In this document: positions 6,211-12,276 of the stretch, one piece after another | How the letters are laid out: the number at the start of each line of letters is the position of its first letter | Numbering within the stretch: the first letter of the stretch is position 1 | Source of the DNA: a virus | Length of the DNA stretch: 24,251 nt | Reading direction: 5' to 3' (one strand) | Virus record (IMG/VR): IMGVR_UViG_3300012944_000060 | Span: 1-24,251 of that record | Made by a program: the position numbers and the translations under genes | The notes under the pieces: generated by a model | Told to the model about the DNA's origin: nothing | Seen by the model: only the letters and a program-made list of their open reading frames with translations | Databases searched by the model: none

Positions 6211-8562
6211 CTACCATCCCAACCGCTGCTCCGCAATACCCATCGGCATCGCCCGGATAAACCCGGTATTGCCACCCGCACTCCATCCTGAATTGGGCAT
6301 CATGGCTCCGAGACAGTTCTCCACCAGAACCCCATTGGCATAATAAACGTTTTCAGTGGCCAACGTCAGATTGTAAACCGGAACGCTTTTGGAGAGTTGT
6401 AATCGTCGCACACGGCTTGGAGCAATGAGATGCCTGTCGGTATTTATAAGTCTTGAAAGATTTTGAACAAATGATGCAATTCCTTTCCACTTTGAGATTC
6501 CTGATTTTCCATTTATCCCGGCAACTTGTGCAACAGAATTTGTGCGGAGTGAGTGATTTGAGCTTGAATATATCGCTGCAATATTTGCATTTAGCGATTC
6601 CAAGTTTTTCCAATCTGGCCCTTGCCGTAACCTTCCCGTGCTCCACATGCCACGACCTTCCGGCAATGGATTTATGCCATTCAATAGCGGCTCGTTGTGC
6701 CTTTCGTTGTCCAGCCAGCACCTTGCGCCGATAGTCTGGATTTGTGGCGAACAGTTTGGTTGTATGGTCTCTGCTATGCTTTGAATGAGTCTGCAATTCG
6801 AGGTTGCTGATTCGATTGTCCGTCCAATCCTCGTTTTTATGATGTACCACCATGCCTTCAGGAATAGGGCCACGCCGTTCTGTCCAGATGACCCGGTGAA
6901 GAAGTCTTTCGGTGACACCATGCCGGTTCTGGTCTTGATAATATCTACCGCTTGTTTGAAGGCGATATTTTCGCCCCTTGTGAATAATGAATTTAGGATG
7001 TTCCATATTTCAATACCATACACGGACTCAATCCTATGTGTCAACATGATTGCATCGGCTCTAATCCAGCCATCGCGGGTTAGAATCTTGTGATTGCCGG
7101 TGAGCATTAAAGACCCGGCAACATGGGAAATCTCAACCAAACTATCGGACAAGTTGCGATGCAGTTTTACAACTGGAGAATATCCCATTGGCGTCAAAAC
7201 CATATCGCCAATATTGATTGATTCAATCGGCACTTGACCTGATGCGGTATGCACCAGAGTTCCGGCTTGGCAGCAGGCGTCAGCTCTATCCGGGCTTGGA
7301 ACGCCCCTCTCTTTCATTTCCGCTTTGGTTTCGATGGCAAGTCTCCCTTTTGTACCTTTGGTGCGTTTCCGGTTTATTATCTGCGCCCTCAAGTCAAAAT
7401 CGTTAGGAAGGATGATATTGTGCATATCCATTAACTGAGAAGCGTTGTACCATACCTCGGCCTTGCTGTCCTGAAAATGTTCCTCGTCCTTTGCGGCCGC
7501 TCCGTTGTTCCACCGGTTGAGATACCATCCGCGCCGGTCAAGCTCATCCATCACCAGTTGACCACCACCGCCTTCATCCCCGCTGATTTGGCCCGCTGAC
7601 AATCTAAGCCGGGTGAAGTGATGCACAAACTGGTCGCACACCGCGTGCAATCCCTCGGCCCGGAACGTCGCCTCCAATGTCACCTTATTGCCATTCCTGA
7701 GACACAACACCGATTCGTCACCATCGTTGCTCCATGCGAAGTCACAGAATGCGTGAACCTCGCCCGCCTTCCATTCTGGTGGATTGTTAATCGCCACATC
7801 GACCTGCTTGTAGTCAATCACGGCATTCTCGACCAACGCCATGAAGCCGTGGCCAAGAATGGAGTCGGCAAGACCAGACCGTCCCCACTTCTCCCGCACC
7901 GCCTTGATAGTCTCAGGCTTGATATGAGGGCAATCCTCGGCCCGTTGCACGATGCACTTGAATTGATGCTTGTACGTGGTCTGGGACTCGAAAAACCAGC
8001 CTTCGGCAAAACCATGAGAGGATAATAGCATCAACCGGTCGGGCCTGATACGTCCTTCAACAACTGCCGCAAGCCACGGCTGCGCTGATTTACATTCATC
8101 GACCAGAAATGCCAGCGGGCCTTCTGGCCCAGTCGAATGGTCGCCCTCCGCATAGCCCGGTTTATTAGTCGTGAATCCGCGCAGGAAGCCTCCCTTGTTG
8201 GTTTTAATGTTGGGCGTCTCGTACCATGTCCATTCCGGGAACTTGTGTTTATACATGTGCAGGCCCGGAAGTAACTGCGCCAGCAATTGCGGATAGACAC
8301 CGCTCGTCGCATCTACTATGCCTTTTGGGAACATGAACAAATGCCAGAGGATTGCCGCCACTTCAACCAATCGCGTTTTGCCTCCTTCATTGCACGATGC
8401 AAAACTGATTTTACAATTCAACGGAAAGAATGCGTCGAGCGCCTCAGCTTGCTTGGGATACAGATTCATTCCCAGCTTGGATTCGGCGAAAGATGCAGGC
8501 CGGGAATATTTGCGAGCGAGTGCAGCAACCTGTGGACTGTTAATCGCCTCCAAAGTTGTCAC
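6211..8562 (-). CDS. terL: Large terminase subunit interrupted by an intein
   Basis: The precursor is 783 residues. The N-terminal ATPase carries a Walker A variant SCNEGGKT (56-63) and a Walker B AFLVDE (151-156). The nuclease domain shows acidic motifs at CDFAW (Asp274), SGDE (Asp329) and SPDRADA (Asp425/Asp428). Directly after DRADAC an intein begins at Cys431 and ends at Asn749, followed by Cys750 as the +1 residue, so splicing would join DRADAC to CLGAMM and yield a mature protein of 464 residues. The C-extein is only 34 residues. The protein should cut and translocate phage DNA into the prohead. Its start shares ATGA with the upstream small-subunit gene. Confidence 0.9.
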   Translation of the reverse strand: MTTLEAINSPQVAALARKYSRPASFAESKLGMNLYPKQAEALDAFFPLNCKISFASCNEGGKTRLVEVAAILWHLFMFPKGIVDATSGVYPQLLAQLLPGLHMYKHKFPEWTWYETPNIKTNKGGFLRGFTTNKPGYAEGDHSTGPEGPLAFLVDECKSAQPWLAAVVEGRIRPDRLMLLSSHGFAEGWFFESQTTYKHQFKCIVQRAEDCPHIKPETIKAVREKWGRSGLADSILGHGFMALVENAVIDYKQVDVAINNPPEWKAGEVHAFCDFAWSNDGDESVLCLRNGNKVTLEATFRAEGLHAVCDQFVHHFTRLRLSAGQISGDEGGGGQLVMDELDRRGWYLNRWNNGAAAKDEEHFQDSKAEVWYNASQLMDMHNIILPNDFDLRAQIINRKRTKGTKGRLAIETKAEMKERGVPSPDRADACCQAGTLVHTASGQVPIESINIGDMVLTPMGYSPVVKLHRNLSDSLVEISHVAGSLMLTGNHKILTRDGWIRADAIMLTHRIESVYGIEIWNILNSLFTRGENIAFKQAVDIIKTRTGMVSPKDFFTGSSGQNGVALFLKAWWYIIKTRIGRTIESATSNCRLIQSIAETIQPNCSPQIQTIGARCWLDNERHNEPLLNGINPLPEGRGMWSTGRLRQGPDWKNLESLNANIAAIYSSSNHSLRTNSVAQVAGINGKSGISKWKGIASFVQNLSRLINTDRHLIAPSRVRRLQLSKSVPVYNLTLATENVYYANGVLVENCLGAMMPNSGWSAGGNTGFIRAMPMGIAEQRLGW
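6316..7272 (-). other. Intein (319 aa) in the large terminase
   Basis: The in-frame segment has the splicing blocks of a Hint domain. The N-terminal block is CQAGTLVHTASGQVPIESIN, then IGDMVLT. Block B is SLMLTGNHKILTRDGW, with His491 of the TxxH-type motif (here TGNH). The C-terminal blocks are SVPVYNLTLATEN and VYYANGVLVENC. The terminal dipeptide is Glu-Asn rather than the common His-Asn, with Cys+1. Between blocks B and F the frame is open, but the roughly 210 residues there do not look like a LAGLIDADG or in-frame HNH domain; they are the off-frame reading of the nested nuclease gene. The insertion site is the conserved third nuclease motif of TerL, typical of inteins that target essential sites. 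Confidence 0.88.
6353..7006 (-). CDS. HNH homing endonuclease nested out of frame inside the intein
   Basis: A 217-residue protein encoded in another frame of the same strand as the terminase and wholly inside the intein. It carries the HNH core LHRVIWTERRGPIPEGMVVHHKNEDWTDNRISNLE (roughly 36-70; His55-His56, Asn64, Asn68) and HSKHSRDH. A middle segment WHKSIAGRSWHVEHGK (110-125) recurs in phage HNH proteins. Two C-terminal cysteine clusters (C140/C143/C159/C162 and C177/C180/C195/C199) look like zinc fingers for DNA binding. It would be the homing enzyme for this intein, cutting intein-free terL. The ATG at 7006 has only a weak upstream purine run, so expression could depend on coupling. Its last 12 codons overlap splicing block F. 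Confidence 0.88.
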   Translation of the reverse strand: MEHPKFIIHKGRKYRLQTSGRYYQDQNRHGVTERLLHRVIWTERRGPIPEGMVVHHKNEDWTDNRISNLELQTHSKHSRDHTTKLFATNPDYRRKVLAGQRKAQRAAIEWHKSIAGRSWHVEHGKVTARARLEKLGIAKCKYCSDIFKLKSLTPHKFCCTSCRDKWKIRNLKVERNCIICSKSFKTYKYRQASHCSKPCATITTLQKRSGLQSDVGH

Positions 8563-9008
8563 GGCGAACTTTCAACGTCAATTGGCTTGTCCACCAGCAA
8601 TTGAGGATGCAACTCTGCCATGGCCAGTTTGCGAGCCACTAAATTAGACAATGCGTCCAGCGCTGAATCACCTTCTCTTTGTAGCTGTTGCGGGTTGTAA
8701 TGCTTTTCTAGGCCAAGCAGCTTATCCTTGCGCTCTCTCGCGTAAATACGCTCTCGAATTGGAACTGAATCATTGTGAATTACGCCATCATACCAAGCCA
8801 CGGATTCGGCCACGAGGTTTTCAAAAGTGCCTGCAATCTGCTCTCTTAAAAGGTCGCGGGCGCGTGAAGCATAAGTTTCTGTCTGTCTCTTGGTAATTCC
8901 CCATTCTTTGGTTTTCGCGTATATCTGGTATGATTTTAGTCCCTCTGTAAGCCATTGAGCTATTGAAGCGACTCTGAGTTGAATTTCGGCTTGTGTGCTC
9001 TTTCCCAC
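8559..9008 (-). CDS. terS: Probable small terminase subunit
   Basis: A 149-residue protein immediately upstream of TerL with an ATGA overlap, the standard position of a small terminase. The N-terminal half is an HTH-like region (AEIQLRVASIAQWLTEGLKSYQIYAKTKEWGITKRQTETYASRARDLL), consistent with packaging-site recognition. The rest is helical and charged (IRERIYARERKDKLLGLEKHYNPQQLQREG), suiting the oligomerisation domain. GTG 9008 is the only upstream start before an in-frame TAA at 9020-9018. The identification is by context and HTH pattern, not by a firm family match. Confidence 0.7.
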   Translation of the reverse strand: MGKSTQAEIQLRVASIAQWLTEGLKSYQIYAKTKEWGITKRQTETYASRARDLLREQIAGTFENLVAESVAWYDGVIHNDSVPIRERIYARERKDKLLGLEKHYNPQQLQREGDSALDALSNLVARKLAMAELHPQLLVDKPIDVESSP

Positions 9009-9295
9009 AAGACCATTTTACTAAGGTGGATTTTGGAATACGTCAAGTTAAATCGTAACTTTAACGATAATTCTTGTTTAAAATAGGTCTTTTGGAGCAA
9101 GACGCACTTCGAGGGAAGAGTCGCAGTTTCCGGTACTCTAACGCACGCTGGCGCGAGCCGTTGGCGGGGGCGCGGCTGCGCGTGCTGTTTAGCCGAGGAG
9201 GTGGTGCGTTGGAGGGGTTCTTCAGCCAGATAGACCATTTTTGGGGACACCCTGTCAATATTAAAATCGACGGTTTCACTATACTTTTTTGGCAT
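8960..9295 (-). CDS. Doubtful ORF across a GC-rich block
   Basis: ATG 9295 follows a good ribosome binding site (AAAGGA) and opens a 111-codon ORF. The first 37 residues look protein-like (MPKKYSETVDFN, SPKMVYLAEEP), but the middle is encoded by a block of unusual composition (about 68% GC by hand count over 9121-9220) and is low-quality, Arg/Pro-rich sequence. The 3' part crosses the candidate terS promoter and overlaps terS by 49 bases. It may be a small gene truncated or disrupted by an inserted GC-rich element. No family is recognised. Confidence 0.3.
   Translation of the reverse strand: MPKKYSETVDFNIDRVSPKMVYLAEEPLQRTTSSAKQHAQPRPRQRLAPACVRVPETATLPSKCVLLQKTYFKQELSLKLRFNLTYSKIHLSKMVLWERAHKPKFNSESLQ
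9018..9046 (-). promoter_or_regulatory. Candidate sigma70-type promoter for the terminase genes
   Basis: On the minus strand a TTGACG (9041-9046) is followed after 17 bases by TAGTAA (9018-9023). The terS GTG lies 9 bases after the -10 box, so the transcript would be nearly leaderless. The -35 is strong and the -10 moderate. Confidence 0.45.
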
Positions 9296-9315
9296 AGTCC
9301 TTTCGGTCAATGTTA

Positions 9316-9792
9316 TCAGCCGTTTGCTCGGTAGTTCACATCTTCATCCAGACTACTCAACATCATCGCAATTCGTTTCGATGCAGAACGGTTTGGCCTC
9401 CTATTCCGGCGATACATCCTTGGAATTTTCGCAACTTCGGATAAATCAACACCCTGCCAATGCAAATCCTTTATCTTTCGGGCCAATGGTTCGGCATGGC
9501 TCAACTGACACATTCCAAAAACCGGAACGCCTAGCTGCTTGTAACGCTTCATTTGCTTTGATTCATACCAGATGACCCCGCCGGGATTCTTGCATTCCAC
9601 AATGGCGCGCAAGCGCATGCAACTGTCATCAAGAACCGCGATGTCCAGCCTGCCAACCGGGGTTGTCATTTCCAAACAGCAATTTATGTTGAGAACGCGA
9701 CACCAATAATAAAATTCTCCTTGGATATTCGCTTCTGGATACCATTCATGGAGAGCACCGAATTGCCAGCAACCGCCTATGTTTTCATTCAT
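9316..9792 (-). CDS. PD-(D/E)XK nuclease-like protein
   Basis: The 158 residues contain a restriction-endonuclease-like core: GRLDIAVLDD, then RAIVECKNPGG, giving the D-(x)n-ExK catalytic triad (Asp50, Glu67, Lys69 approximately), followed by the helix QMKRYKQLGVPVF. A Cys/Trp-rich N-terminus (GGCWQFGALHEWYPEANIQGEF) precedes it. The family is typical of phage DNA-processing nucleases. It is the first gene of the minus-strand late unit, divergent from the plus-strand early genes. Whether it resolves DNA branches, degrades host DNA or aids packaging cannot be told from sequence. Confidence 0.7.
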   Translation of the reverse strand: MNENIGGCWQFGALHEWYPEANIQGEFYYWCRVLNINCCLEMTTPVGRLDIAVLDDSCMRLRAIVECKNPGGVIWYESKQMKRYKQLGVPVFGMCQLSHAEPLARKIKDLHWQGVDLSEVAKIPRMYRRNRRPNRSASKRIAMMLSSLDEDVNYRANG

Positions 9793-9814
9793 GCCTTACG
9801 CTAATCGATTTCCC

Positions 9815-9843
9815 TTTACAGCACAACCCTTTTATGCTATTTT
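9815..9843 (+). promoter_or_regulatory. Candidate extended -10 promoter for the plus-strand early genes
   Basis: TTTACA (9815-9820) is followed by a 17-base spacer ending in TGC and a TATTTT -10 (9838-9843), so it has an extended -10 element. The ATG of the first plus gene lies 8 bases after the -10. The 9-mer TATGCTATT recurs in the next promoter at 10053-10061. Confidence 0.5.
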
Positions 9844-9851
9844 TCCGCCAG

Positions 9852-10016
9852 ATGAAGAAATTAACGATTGAAGATTTTCGGAGATGGGGACGTATCGGCG
9901 GCCGGAAATCCAAACGTGTTTTATCATCAGAAGAAGCCTCCCGTATATCACTTTTACGGCGCAACATTCGTAAAGCATTGCCACTCCAATCCTCCGAGCA
10001 TACCAAAAACGTATAG
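9852..10016 (+). CDS. Small basic protein (54 aa), first early gene
   Basis: The sequence starting at ATG 9852 is MKKLTIEDFRRWGRIGGRKSKRVLSSEEA and continues with basic helices. The RxGRIGGRKSKR pattern resembles small DNA-associated proteins seen in phage and plasmid early regions, but I cannot name a family. An ATG at 9834 would add six residues but would lie inside the promoter. With the promoter above, translation would be leaderless. Confidence 0.55.
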   Translation: MKKLTIEDFRRWGRIGGRKSKRVLSSEEASRISLLRRNIRKALPLQSSEHTKNV

Positions 10017-10035
10017 TCCTTTTCACAAATAATCC

Positions 10036-10063
10036 TTGCAAGCATAAGGGGGTATGCTATTGT
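10036..10063 (+). promoter_or_regulatory. Second candidate plus-strand promoter with overlapping inverted repeat
   Basis: TTGCAA (10036-10041), a 16-base spacer ending TGC, and TATTGT (10058-10063) form an extended -10 promoter. An inverted repeat AGCATA-AGGGGG-TATGCT (10041-10058) lies across the spacer, which would suit an operator. The nearest ATG (10070) is 6 bases past the -10. Confidence 0.45.
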
Positions 10064-10069
10064 GTGGGT

Positions 10070-10117
10070 ATGAAAGTTGAAAATGCAATGAATCTCGAAC
10101 CCCGAAAGGCGATATGA
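10070..10117 (+). CDS. Possible 15-residue leader peptide
   Basis: A short ORF (MKVENAMNLEPRKAI) begins 6 bases after the candidate -10 and ends with a TGA overlapping the ATG of the next gene in an ATGA. It could couple translation of the downstream gene to the promoter-proximal start. No regulatory residues are repeated, so attenuation is not indicated. Confidence 0.35.
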   Translation: MKVENAMNLEPRKAI

Positions 10118-10293
10118 ACGATACGAATGTGAAGTTTCGAGTCAGAGGGCTAACCCAAGGCGAGCGCATTGTTTTTGTTGATGTGCGGGCTTCTGATTCG
10201 ACCGTGGCGAAACGCAAGGCCAGCCGCAAGTTCAAGGGTGGCCTTCGCACCATGAGCGCAAGCTGGCTCGACCACCTCCCCGCAACCAAATAA
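10114..10293 (+). CDS. Small hypothetical protein (59 aa)
   Basis: An ORF of 59 codons starting at the ATG of an ATGA overlap, with product beginning MNDTNVKFRVRGLTQGERIVF. It has a beta-rich N-terminal half followed by a basic segment (VAKRKASRKFKGG). It has the look of a small nucleic-acid-binding protein, but no family is recognised. The next gene follows after one base. Confidence 0.55.
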   Translation: MNDTNVKFRVRGLTQGERIVFVDVRASDSTVAKRKASRKFKGGLRTMSASWLDHLPATK

Positions 10294-10294
10294 T

Positions 10295-10543
10295 ATGAAA
10301 TACCAAATCATCGGCAGTGAAGCTCAAGTTGCGGCGACCGAAACTCAATGTCGGCTGGCGACGGCCCGGCGTCTGTTCAAGCCCGCGCAATTCACCAACG
10401 GCCACAAGGCTCTCGTCGTGGCCGAGGTCAAGACTCAACGCGATGCCCGGAATTTGCTGAATCGGTCAAACTCCGCGCTGGCCTTTGTCAGCGGTCGCTT
10501 GGGCCGGTGGCTGACGCCGTCCTTCGTAATCGTTCACAACTAA
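10295..10543 (+). CDS. Hypothetical protein (82 aa)
   Basis: The gene starts one base after the previous stop. The product (MKYQIIGSEAQVAATE...) is soluble, rich in Ala, Arg and Leu, and includes KALVVAEVKTQRDARNLLNRS. The segment VAEVKT resembles a nuclease ExK strand but lacks other motifs, so no nuclease call is made. It is unrecognised. Confidence 0.6.
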   Translation: MKYQIIGSEAQVAATETQCRLATARRLFKPAQFTNGHKALVVAEVKTQRDARNLLNRSNSALAFVSGRLGRWLTPSFVIVHN

Positions 10544-10561
10544 CCACCACACAAGGCAAAT

Positions 10562-10852
10562 ATGAATACAACCATCAAACCATCCGAGACGAAGAAGCTC
10601 CTTGGAGGCCAGCAACGGCTTTATAAGTTTGCTAATGGGTTTGGCGCATCAGTCGTTCGTCATCATGGCAGCTATGGCCATGAAAGCCAATTGTGGGAGC
10701 TTGCCATTTTGCATGGCCCAACCCAAGACATCCTCTACAAGAATCGCATCCTGCCCGAAGGCGTGAAGGGCTGGCTGGACGAGGATGAAGTCCAAGAATA
10801 TTTGCAACGCATCAAAAACCTGAAAGCCCGTCAACCCGCCTTGACCGTCTAG
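10562..10852 (+). CDS. Conserved small phage protein of unknown function (96 aa)
   Basis: The product follows the pattern of a phage family recalled by its QRLYKFANGFGASVVRHHGSYG start, a WELAIL strand, and a GWLDEDEVQEYLQRIKNL helix at the end. It has no catalytic motif and no TM segment. The function is unknown. It sits among early small genes upstream of the recombination cluster. Confidence 0.65.
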   Translation: MNTTIKPSETKKLLGGQQRLYKFANGFGASVVRHHGSYGHESQLWELAILHGPTQDILYKNRILPEGVKGWLDEDEVQEYLQRIKNLKARQPALTV

Positions 10853-10866
10853 CGGACTTCCGCCCA

Positions 10867-11052
10867 ATGAGCGAGCCGCGAGAAAAGATAACCGTGTGGA
10901 AATCACGCGATGGCAAGACATCGGTAGTTTGGGATTTCACCCAAATAGAGGACTGCGCTCAGTTGGACGATGAGCGTGAATCCTATATCCGTCGAAGAAA
11001 CGAACAGGTTGAGCGGGCCGTGAATGAGAAGCAAGTGAACAATAACAAATAA
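10867..11052 (+). CDS. Hypothetical small protein (61 aa)
   Basis: The product starts MSEPREKITVWKSRDGKTSVVW and ends in a strongly charged helix (DDERESYIRRRNEQVERAVNEKQ). It is unrecognised. The gene lies in line with its neighbours, 14 bases after the previous stop and 3 bases before the next start. Confidence 0.55.
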   Translation: MSEPREKITVWKSRDGKTSVVWDFTQIEDCAQLDDERESYIRRRNEQVERAVNEKQVNNNK

Positions 11053-11055
11053 AAT

Positions 11056-11730
11056 ATGACAACACATCAAACATTCAAGCCAACCAAGAAAATCGTTAAT
11101 CGAATCCTGTCTATTGTTGATTGCGGGTTGACCAAAGGGGCAGGTAAACCGATTGCCGGGCAGCTTTGTGTTGAGGCTGCAATTTGTCTCGCTTTGGGCC
11201 TGCCACACGGCGACGAACCGCCTTGTGTTGGCGCTGCCGTTCGCTCATTCAAAATCGCCTTGAACGATTCGCAATGGTCAAGTGATAAAGCCCGCGCCAA
11301 AGGAATGCGAAAATTAGCCATTGCCCAGCTTGGCAGCGATTCAATTGACCAGAATCTATTCGTGAAAGAACTGACATTGGCCACAATTCGTAAAATTGTT
11401 CCACTGGCGTTGAGAGCGGCTGCCAAGATAAATCCAAAACATTCTAAATCGCTTGAATCACATGCGGTCAAATGCGAGTTGATTGGCGATGATTTAAACG
11501 CCGCCAGTGACGCCGCCAGAGCCGCCAGTGACGCCGCCAGTGACGCCGCCAGTGACGCCGCCAGAGCCGCCAGTTACGCCGCCAGTTACGCCGCCAGTGA
11601 CGCCGCCAGTGACGCCAGTGACAAAGTGTTGACTCTCATGGCAGATATTGGATTGGAGGCATTAATCAAATGCAAATCACCCGGTTGCAAATGGCTCTTT
11701 TTGTGCAACCCACCCAAGGCCCAACCATGA
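11056..11730 (+). CDS. Conserved phage protein with an Ala-Ala-Ser-Asp repeat domain
   Basis: The 224-residue product has a conserved N-terminal domain of about 145 residues (GAGKPIAGQLCVEAAICLALGLPHGDEPPCVG, then WSSDKARAKGMRKLAIAQLGS and TIRKIVPLALRAAA), a pattern seen in a family of phage and bacterial proteins of unknown function. A low-complexity region of about 40 residues follows (AASD/AASY/AARAASD units). A short C-terminal piece (ALIKCKSPGCKWLF) has two cysteines. The family, as remembered, often has Ala/Tyr-rich repeats of variable length at this position. The repeat is encoded by near-perfect 12-base units. The stop overlaps the next start (ATGA). Confidence 0.75.
   Translation: MTTHQTFKPTKKIVNRILSIVDCGLTKGAGKPIAGQLCVEAAICLALGLPHGDEPPCVGAAVRSFKIALNDSQWSSDKARAKGMRKLAIAQLGSDSIDQNLFVKELTLATIRKIVPLALRAAAKINPKHSKSLESHAVKCELIGDDLNAASDAARAASDAASDAASDAARAASYAASYAASDAASDASDKVLTLMADIGLEALIKCKSPGCKWLFLCNPPKAQP
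11499..11622 (+). repeat. 12-base tandem repeat array within a coding sequence
   Basis: Imperfect 12-base units (GCCGCCAGTGAC and variants with TAC, or with an extra GCCAGA) are repeated about nine to ten times. The units are multiples of 3, so changes in copy number keep the frame. Two variants (TAC for GAC; the AGAGCC insertion) recur in ordered positions. Confidence 0.85.
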
Positions 11731-11873
11731 ATTTCGCACGTGGACAACTAACCGGCGAGCCGCCGCGCCGTTTACAACGCCTGATGCCGCTTGGCCCATG
11801 TGTGAACTGTGTAGTCATTGCCATCAATCAGGCATCGGCGGCAACCAACCATCAAACGAAGGAGACAATTTGA
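11727..11873 (+). CDS. Small hypothetical protein (48 aa)
   Basis: The ATG lies inside the ATGA that ends the repeat-containing gene, and the TGA overlaps the TTG start of the next. The product begins MNFARGQLTGEPPRRLQRLM and has a CVNC motif. It fits the coupled chain but is weak on composition; an alternative frame over 11798-11869 encodes MCELCSHCHQSG, a Cys-rich N-terminal extension of the next gene. Only one of the two is likely real. Confidence 0.4.
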   Translation: MNFARGQLTGEPPRRLQRLMPLGPCVNCVVIAINQASAATNHQTKETI

Positions 11874-12094
11874 ACACCGTGACATTATACGCATCGAGAT
11901 TCCCGCTGGCAGAAACCAGCCCTTTGACCATAAATCACAATGGGTTCAAGGGCACAAATCAATACACTGGCGTTCTCTACATTCGCTGCGAAATCAGCGA
12001 GGAAGATATTGAGGATGCTTTTGAAAAGGCTTCACCGCGACCCGGAGAAGTTCTCCTGAACACCGTCCACTATCTACCAAAGGAGGCCAAATGA
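11870..12094 (+). CDS. Hypothetical protein (74 aa), TTG start
   Basis: The TTG at 11870 is preceded by AAGGAG at an ideal spacing, which decides the start; it overlaps the TGA of the preceding ORF. The product (translated as MNTVTLYASRFPLAET...) contains GVLYIRCEISEEDIEDAFEKA. An in-frame ATG at 11798 would add 24 residues including CELCSHC and cannot be excluded. It is unrecognised. Confidence 0.55.
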   Translation: MNTVTLYASRFPLAETSPLTINHNGFKGTNQYTGVLYIRCEISEEDIEDAFEKASPRPGEVLLNTVHYLPKEAK

Positions 12095-12276
12095 GCAACA
12101 TCGAACAGCTTGCACAATCGGAACACGCGGCTTGGATGCGCATGGAGGACGCCAAGACCGCTCGAAATCGCCTTGAGAATCGAATCGACGAATTGCGCGA
12201 AGAATGGCAGGATGCTCTTGCCGCTCTCAACGCTGCCCGCACACAAACAATCCTTGAACATCCCCTTACCAAATGA
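12091..12276 (+). CDS. Coiled-coil protein (61 aa)
   Basis: This begins within an ATGA overlap and encodes a product that is almost entirely one amphipathic helix (HAAWMRMEDAKTARNRLENR, ELREEWQDALAALNAAR), so a short coiled coil is likely. It could be a subunit of a small complex with its neighbours. There is no family match. Confidence 0.6.
   Translation: MSNIEQLAQSEHAAWMRMEDAKTARNRLENRIDELREEWQDALAALNAARTQTILEHPLTK

Noticed and set aside
6087-6281. A 64-codon minus-strand ORF overlapping the terminase end
   Set aside because: It shares only shifted sequence with the C-extein and has no coding character beyond that.
7618-8025. A 135-codon plus-strand ORF opposite the large terminase
   Set aside because: It is antisense to the ATPase/nuclease region with clear TerL motifs and has no ribosome binding site or recognisable domain.
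9074-9334. An 86-codon plus-strand ORF across the GC-rich block
   Set aside because: It is supported only by high GC lowering stop frequency; no start signal and it opposes the end of the PD-(D/E)XK gene.
10295-10543. Nuclease call from the VAEVKT segment
   Set aside because: Only one strand resembles the ExK motif and there is no partner Asp or family context.
11499-11622. CRISPR array
   Set aside because: The units are 12-base in-frame direct repeats within a coding sequence with no spacers.
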